Shown piece by piece: positions 60,501 through 64,000 of a stretch of DNA of 64,000 nt (position 1 is the first letter of the stretch; each line of letters starts with the position of its first letter). The position numbers and the translations under genes were made by a program. Origin of the DNA: Bacteroidales bacterium (GTDB taxonomy: Bacteria; Bacteroidota; Bacteroidia; Bacteroidales; UBA932); NCBI GenBank assembly GCA_024691765.1, contig JAILNI010000035.1:31240-95239 (forward strand). Direction: 5' to 3'. The notes beneath the pieces are model-generated. The model ran no database searches and was not told the origin of the DNA. It worked only from the letters and a program-made list of their open reading frames with translations.

Positions 60501-60545
60501 CGTTCCGTGCTGGAAGGGGCCCTCGGGTTCATCTCTTCTGAATAA
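57543..60545 (+). CDS. Secreted amidase-like protein with inserted golvesin-type domain and fibronectin-like C-terminal region
   Basis: Signal peptide; amidase_3-like segments flanking a golvesin-like domain (GGFADFRKYYSGNDNPF...VTADAVRFGGG). Confidence 0.8.
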   Translation: MRRGLLLIAFLAFAAPLRAQTPRSEDFKPAADSLTVLLNERFNVRSNIKVWKVMRRGNELDIYFERKLSDYPWRKEDTGWFRGRIRELWPEGLDKFRLGKVFCHKLSLDELVTPGPGDGKGKPQDYEFNYRSHRTGRPFVERLGRDHPRKGLYRRNIALWQSHGLYFDGAFWSWQRTPLFRTIEDLYTQSYVLPFLIPMLENAGAYVVTPRERDTQIHEIICDNDTHCPGDTLAGVGDWAFNFPEPLPSRTHGAYSQKGSWSKLDGGFADFRKYYSGNDNPFAAGTAVRAACVKGKATAEIRWTPEIPSRGSYAVYVSYKTVEGSTAAAHYTVNHLGGKTEFAVDQTRGGGTWIYLGTFEFDRGSDGCVVLDNATPKGREGGKYVTADAVRFGGGIGKVLRGAGDAPDSTWTVSGMPSYTEGALYWMHWAGAPQELWKKWEGDYTRDYAGRGAWVKWMKDSLGVNIDLSLALHSDAGVTPNDSTVGTLAIYTLLEKNSRKFSNKEDRMASRFLGDCIQTEVCDMIRSRYDSTWRRRQLWDRSYSECRTTDVPGIILEVLSHQNFADMKYGLDPQFRFDVSRSIYKGMLKFLSSYYGNNYAVQPLPVKGFRAEIVKGPSARLSWSPVTDTSEPTADPSSYLLYTRVDGGGWNNGISVRDTSFVVSLPVGKILSFKVVACNDGGDSFPSEILSVGIPSGESKGKVRIVNNFTRVSGPAFFDTPTYAGFDGALDSGVPWGTDISYIGEDYEHRRDNPYSGNNAPGFGGSDYGFAGRSYAGNSFDYPYIHGKALLDLGWSFESCSAEAFCSAGAGDASVVDLVCGKQVSTVLGSQEHGVSFRVFPEELQQALRTATGKGASLIVSGANIATEGWDSVYPVADSTFADYRRSVREFDRDVLGIRWISSRASRDGVFVSISGGEPLEFWNEWNGESYFVENPDGIRPKDNHGKLLYKYRCSNVGAAVQYQGSGYRAVSFGFPLETIKKPEDLRSVLEGALGFISSE

Positions 60546-60547
60546 AG

Positions 60548-61462
60548 CTATTTTCCTGCCTTTTTGGCGGCCTGATATGCGTCCTGCGCGTTCTTTATCT
60601 CCTGCGGGATGGTTTTGCCTGTAACTGCCTCTATCGCAGCGAAACTGCCCAGGTCGCTCCATGCCCAGGAAGCTCCTATTGTATAGACGTCAGCCGATTT
60701 CTCCATGACCGCATAGTCTATGCTTATCTTCTCGCAAGTCGGAAAGAGCCTCGCAAGACTCCCATCTTCGCCCGAAGTATAGAAATCCGGGGCTATGGCG
60801 TCCATGACTCCCGCTATCTTAGGCGCGTGGGCGCGGAGTTCAGCCTCGATGGTATCTATGTTCCATACGAAGATGCCGGCGTTCCATAGGTAGCCACCTT
60901 CGGCAAGATAGCGCTGCGCAACTTCAAGCGAGGGTTTTTCCTTGAAAGCGATCACCTTGTGGATGCCGCCTTCGGCTTTGGGCCCCTGCTGGATATAGCC
61001 GTAGCCTGTATTGGGTTCGGTGGGATTGATGCCGACGGTGACGATTGCCCTGCGAGATGCGGTGAATGCAAGGGCCTCCGCGAGCGTAGATGCGAAAGAC
61101 TTATGGTCGGGCACATAGGCGTCGGAGGGCGACACCACTATGTTGGCGTCGGGGTACTTAGCCTTTATCTTCCAGCACGCCAGGGCTATGCAGGGTGCAG
61201 TGTTGCGCGGCTCCGGCTCCGCCAGAATCTGCTCCGCCGGGATGTCCGGCAGCTGCTCTTTAACTATTGGAACATAAGCCGACGAGGTCACCACCCAGAA
61301 ACGGGCCTGAGGGTCCACCTGCAGGAAACGGTCGTACGTAAGTTGTATTAGGGTGCGTCCGCGGTCCGCAAGGTCGAGAAACTGCTTGGGTTTTTCCGGG
61401 GTGCTGAGGGGGAAGAGCCGGGTGCCCTGTCCGCCCGCCATAATAACTATATGAGTGGTCAT
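60548..61462 (-). CDS. Mannose-1-phosphate guanylyltransferase
   Basis: MAGGQGTRLFPLSTPEKPKQFL, VSPSDAYVPDHKSF, FKEKPSLEVAQRYL, WNAGIFVW. Confidence 0.94.
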   Translation of the reverse strand: MTTHIVIMAGGQGTRLFPLSTPEKPKQFLDLADRGRTLIQLTYDRFLQVDPQARFWVVTSSAYVPIVKEQLPDIPAEQILAEPEPRNTAPCIALACWKIKAKYPDANIVVSPSDAYVPDHKSFASTLAEALAFTASRRAIVTVGINPTEPNTGYGYIQQGPKAEGGIHKVIAFKEKPSLEVAQRYLAEGGYLWNAGIFVWNIDTIEAELRAHAPKIAGVMDAIAPDFYTSGEDGSLARLFPTCEKISIDYAVMEKSADVYTIGASWAWSDLGSFAAIEAVTGKTIPQEIKNAQDAYQAAKKAGK

Positions 61463-61548
61463 TGCAGGCGCTAAGATAGTGATTTCCCACGGGATTTGCC
61501 AAGGTTTCGGTCCCCTCCGGACGTTTTTTCAAAAAAAGTGAAAAAATA

Positions 61549-61580
61549 TTTGGAAAATTAATGCAAATGGGATACCTTTG
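61549..61580 (+). promoter_or_regulatory. Bacteroidota promoter (TTTG-N20-TACCTTTG) for the tRNA-Lys pair
   Basis: TTTG 61549-61552, TACCTTTG 61573-61580. Confidence 0.7.
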
Positions 61581-61595
61581 CAGTCCCAATTCGGG

Positions 61596-61668
61596 GACCC
61601 GTTAGCTCAGTCGGTAGAGCACATCCCTTTTAAGGATGGGGTCTCGGGTTCGAGCCCCGAACGGGTCA
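61596..61668 (+). tRNA. tRNA-Lys(TTT)
   Basis: Acceptor GACCCGT/ACGGGTC; anticodon loop CTTTTAA; GGTTCGAGCC T-arm. Confidence 0.95.
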
Positions 61669-61697
61669 CAATGAATTTTGTGGAAAATTGACATACT

Positions 61698-61770
<73 letters not shown>

Positions 61771-61772
61771 CT

Positions 61773-61812
61773 GAAGGCCGGACAGCGCAAGTTGCCCGGC
61801 CTTCTTATTATA
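61773..61812 (+). terminator. Terminator after the tRNA-Lys pair
   Basis: GAAGGCCGG...CCGGCCTTC 9-bp stem followed by T/A-rich TTATTATAT. Confidence 0.75.
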
Positions 61813-61883
61813 TACCCCACGCGTGTCTATACGCAGGATTTTAACGAATAATTTATTCTATGACTCATAAGAAAAATCTCAAT

Positions 61884-61907
61884 GTATCATAAAAGTATCA
61901 TACTTTT
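61884..61907. repeat. Direct repeat GTATCATA (11-bp spacing) overlapping the palindrome AAAAGTAT-C-ATACTTTT
   Basis: Copies at 61884-61891 and 61895-61902; palindrome 61891-61907. Confidence 0.7.
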
Positions 61908-61960
61908 TGCGGATTTCGTCAGTTCTATTCCTCAATCTCTTTCATAAAGCACAATACACG

Positions 61961-62284
61961 TTAATTATTATTAAAGCCCTTTGCTTTTGTCTCCTCAATC
62001 GCGATATCAACATCAAAGACATACGCCCTGCCAACATGAGACACGACGGCTCTCTTAAGGACCCCTTCTTTAAGGAGATTGGAAATGGTAGCTGCACAAC
62101 AGCCGAGCTCCTGGGCGAGATTTACCGTTCCCTTCACAGTTCGCCTTGGAGCCAACACCTCGCTCTCCCCGTTTCTTTTCACGGAATCAGAATTGGCATA
62201 CCTCGTTAGTTCACAAAACTCCTGTCCGGTCATCTGCCAGACGGGCTTACTCAATAATTCTTCAATGTTGATCGCTGCTTCCAT
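61961..62284 (-). CDS. DUF3853-like HTH protein, mobile-element associated
   Basis: KPVWQMTGQEFCELTRYA...LAQELGCCAATISNLLKEGVLKRAVVSHVGRAYVFDVDIAIEE (excisionase/HTH-like). Confidence 0.65.
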   Translation of the reverse strand: MEAAINIEELLSKPVWQMTGQEFCELTRYANSDSVKRNGESEVLAPRRTVKGTVNLAQELGCCAATISNLLKEGVLKRAVVSHVGRAYVFDVDIAIEETKAKGFNNN

Positions 62285-62310
62285 ATCTTTTATGTTCTTT
62301 TATCTAAATG

Positions 62311-62318
62311 CAAATGTA
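62311..62318 (-). promoter_or_regulatory. -7 box (TACATTTG on minus) for the DUF3853-like gene
   Basis: Plus strand CAAATGTA; no clear -33 seen. Confidence 0.4.
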
Positions 62319-62367
62319 ATATTATTTTCCTAAAAGAAAAATATTTTTCACTTTTTGTTGCTTTTCC

Positions 62368-62470
62368 TTGTTTGGTAAAAAATATTTTCCTACCTTTGTA
62401 TCGGTTAGAAGATTCTTTCATCATGTTGTTTCGAGGGGAGGCCGTCCGCGAGGACCGCCTCCCCTTTCTT
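62368..62470 (+). ncRNA. Orphan promoter-terminator unit, candidate small RNA of about 65-75 nt
   Basis: TTG 62368-62370, N20, TACCTTTG 62391-62398; hairpin GGGGAGGC-c-GTCC-gcga-GGAC-c-GCCTCCCC 62435-62464 followed by TTTCTTTATT; no ORF. Confidence 0.6.
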
Positions 62471-62481
62471 TATTGTCTCCT

Positions 62482-62510
62482 GAAAAAGAAAAAGGCCGGC
62501 TGAGCCGACC
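62482..62510 (-). terminator. Intrinsic terminator for the leftward operon
   Basis: Minus strand GGTCGGCTCAGCCGGCC followed by TTTTTCTTTTT. Confidence 0.75.
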
Positions 62511-62515
62511 GTGCA

Positions 62516-62860
62516 TCAATAGATATATTCCAGCGCCTGTTGTTTATCCCAGAAGAAATACAGCCCCGGCGCGATGGGTTTGCGTTTGTTCCCGCAGTAG
62601 CTGCTTGGATATGCCATCTTACCTACCTCATAGATGACCGGCACGAAGTCTTTGTCGTATCTTAGCGACCGGGCCCTGGAGACGCGGTGCTTGCCGTCGA
62701 GCGAGGTTATTCCCAGCACCATTGCTTTATCGCATCTATACCGGTCGCACTGCATGCGTCCTTTAGGGATGTGACACACCCTCGCGTCGGAAGGGATGTC
62801 GAGCTTTACCAGGACGATGTTCTCAAGATCCAGTGTCTGCGCCTGCTTCCACGCTATCAT
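62516..62860 (-). CDS. Hypothetical protein (accessory)
   Basis: ORF followed by a terminator; 4-nt overlap with the upstream gene; C-terminal KRKPIAPGLYFFWDKQQALEYIY. Confidence 0.7.
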   Translation of the reverse strand: MIAWKQAQTLDLENIVLVKLDIPSDARVCHIPKGRMQCDRYRCDKAMVLGITSLDGKHRVSRARSLRYDKDFVPVIYEVGKMAYPSSYCGNKRKPIAPGLYFFWDKQQALEYIY

Positions 62861-63264
62861 GGCTCGTCCGCGTCTTTCTTCGTGTGGAACTTGATGAACT
62901 TGCCGTATATGCGGTTCGCCCCCACGGTGCAGAACGTACAGTAGACGTAATCGGTATCACTCGTCAGGCCGCCTTTTCCCGTCTCGAAGGTATTGTCTTT
63001 ATCCATGGTCTCTATCGGCAGTTCTTCTCCCTGAGCCCCTTCCGTGTTGAGCCACAGTATGAATCCCATTTCATCGCTCTTGAGCGCGAACGAATCGGAC
63101 ACCTTCCCGTGCATCAGGACAGACGAGGAGGTTATTTCCGTCGGCTCCAGTGTTAAAACATTCCTCTGATCACGCACCTTGAGATCCGGCATCACCTCTA
63201 TGTCCATACAGGAGAACGCAAGGAATGCTGCCAGACAAAGCGATATGATCCGCGGGATCCTCAT
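62857..63264 (-). CDS. Small lipoprotein, hypothetical
   Basis: Lipobox FLAFSCMD; FN3-like STSSVLMHGKVSD pattern. Confidence 0.7.
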   Translation of the reverse strand: MRIPRIISLCLAAFLAFSCMDIEVMPDLKVRDQRNVLTLEPTEITSSSVLMHGKVSDSFALKSDEMGFILWLNTEGAQGEELPIETMDKDNTFETGKGGLTSDTDYVYCTFCTVGANRIYGKFIKFHTKKDADEP

Positions 63265-63273
63265 GGCCGACCT

Positions 63274-63918
63274 TTACTGGGGATTATACAGCGTTATCTC
63301 CTGCATTTCGAGGAACTTCAGCTTCGCGGTGTCTACCGGCGAGACGAAGTACGCCTGGTACCTGCCTTTCTCTCCGCGGAACCTCACCTCATAGTATATC
63401 ACGCGCACGGGCGTGGATACGGCGGCGTCGTATTTCTTCTGCGCAAAGAGAAACGAATCACGGAGCGTCTCCAGATCTCTGGGCCTCGGGTTGCGCCTGT
63501 GCTGGAACACGCTCATCCATGCGAGCTTCTCTTTCTCCGTCTCGCTCTTCAGCGAATCCGGCACGGCCTTCAGCGAGAGCATCTCCTTGCGGCGGAGATT
63601 GTACGGCAGCCACGGGTACTCCTGCATGGAGTTGAGCATCTGGTAGCGCTCGTAAAGGGCCGGCACCTCGTCGATGATGTATTCGCCGGCGTCCTTCTCG
63701 ACGTACATCCCCCTGAAGGAGACTTTCTTCAGATCCCTTCCGTCGTACCGCGTAGAGAGGATCTCCTTCGCCTGCTGCTGAGCGGCCAGCGAGTACTCGT
63801 CCTGCTTCTCAACGTGGACGTTCCTTGAAGCGATGCCGCATACGATGGCGAGCACCACGAGCACCGCCATGGCGCCCACTCCCATCCATCCTGATATTGT
63901 CTTGAATCGGGTTTTCAT
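63274..63918 (-). CDS. Hypothetical membrane-anchored protein
   Basis: Single N-terminal TM (WMGVGAMAVLVVLAIVCGIAS) + long soluble domain; start set at MKTRFK. Confidence 0.7.
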   Translation of the reverse strand: MKTRFKTISGWMGVGAMAVLVVLAIVCGIASRNVHVEKQDEYSLAAQQQAKEILSTRYDGRDLKKVSFRGMYVEKDAGEYIIDEVPALYERYQMLNSMQEYPWLPYNLRRKEMLSLKAVPDSLKSETEKEKLAWMSVFQHRRNPRPRDLETLRDSFLFAQKKYDAAVSTPVRVIYYEVRFRGEKGRYQAYFVSPVDTAKLKFLEMQEITLYNPQ

Positions 63919-63931
63919 ATATCGTTCTCTT

Positions 63932-64000
63932 TTAATCCGTAATCCTTGTGGGGAACACCAGGCGTGTCTTCCCGTCCTCGAGCAGCTCGACGGCCGCACC
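63932..64000 (-). CDS. 3' end of a CDS truncated by the window edge
   Basis: Minus-frame ...AAVELLEDGKTRLVFPTRITD*. Confidence 0.4.
   Translation of the reverse strand, partial: GAAVELLEDGKTRLVFPTRITD

Noticed and set aside
62857-63918. Assignment of the last leftward ORFs to Tra conjugation proteins
   Set aside because: Lipoprotein and TM-anchored features are compatible, but no Tra-specific motif could be recognized; left as hypothetical.

Overview
This window looks like a gene-dense chromosomal segment from a member of Bacteroidota, probably Bacteroidales. Supporting evidence is the recurrent TTG-N19/20-TAnnTTTG promoters and families such as DUF4301, the BamA/TamA-like lipoprotein, the long TrpB2 and a decarboxylating Na+ pump. 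Most of it is core housekeeping: rlmD, rarA, trpB2, PPi-type pfk, ligA, rsh, ispG, psd-cdsA-ftsH, birA, rpe, dnaA, ettA, mtnN, yebC, pdxB, recF, a 4-gene biotin-dependent decarboxylase, pgi, umuC/umuD, an MsbA-like ABC exporter and a mannose-1-P guanylyltransferase. Two tandem tRNA-Lys genes (TTT, CTT) lie at about 61.6 kb. They are followed by a lower-GC accessory-looking block (61.8-64.0 kb) with a DUF3853-like protein and unknown ORFs, possibly the edge of an integrated element. I did not find a clear large novel defense system or CRISPR array. The best leads are: (1) a structured RNA leader with terminator upstream of trpB2; (2) a 54-nt near-perfect palindrome overlapping the promoter of a porin/imelysin/di-heme/CcsBA operon, which converges on a hemerythrin-LuxR regulator; (3) a UmuD with Arg at the catalytic Lys position, encoded tail-to-tail with umuC; (4) an M28-family protein that has lost most catalytic residues; (5) an orphan promoter-to-terminator unit (candidate sRNA) at about 62.4 kb; (6) eight of eight convergent gene pairs with almost no intergenic space; (7) several apparently leaderless genes. 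All family calls come from reading motifs by eye. No database search was run.
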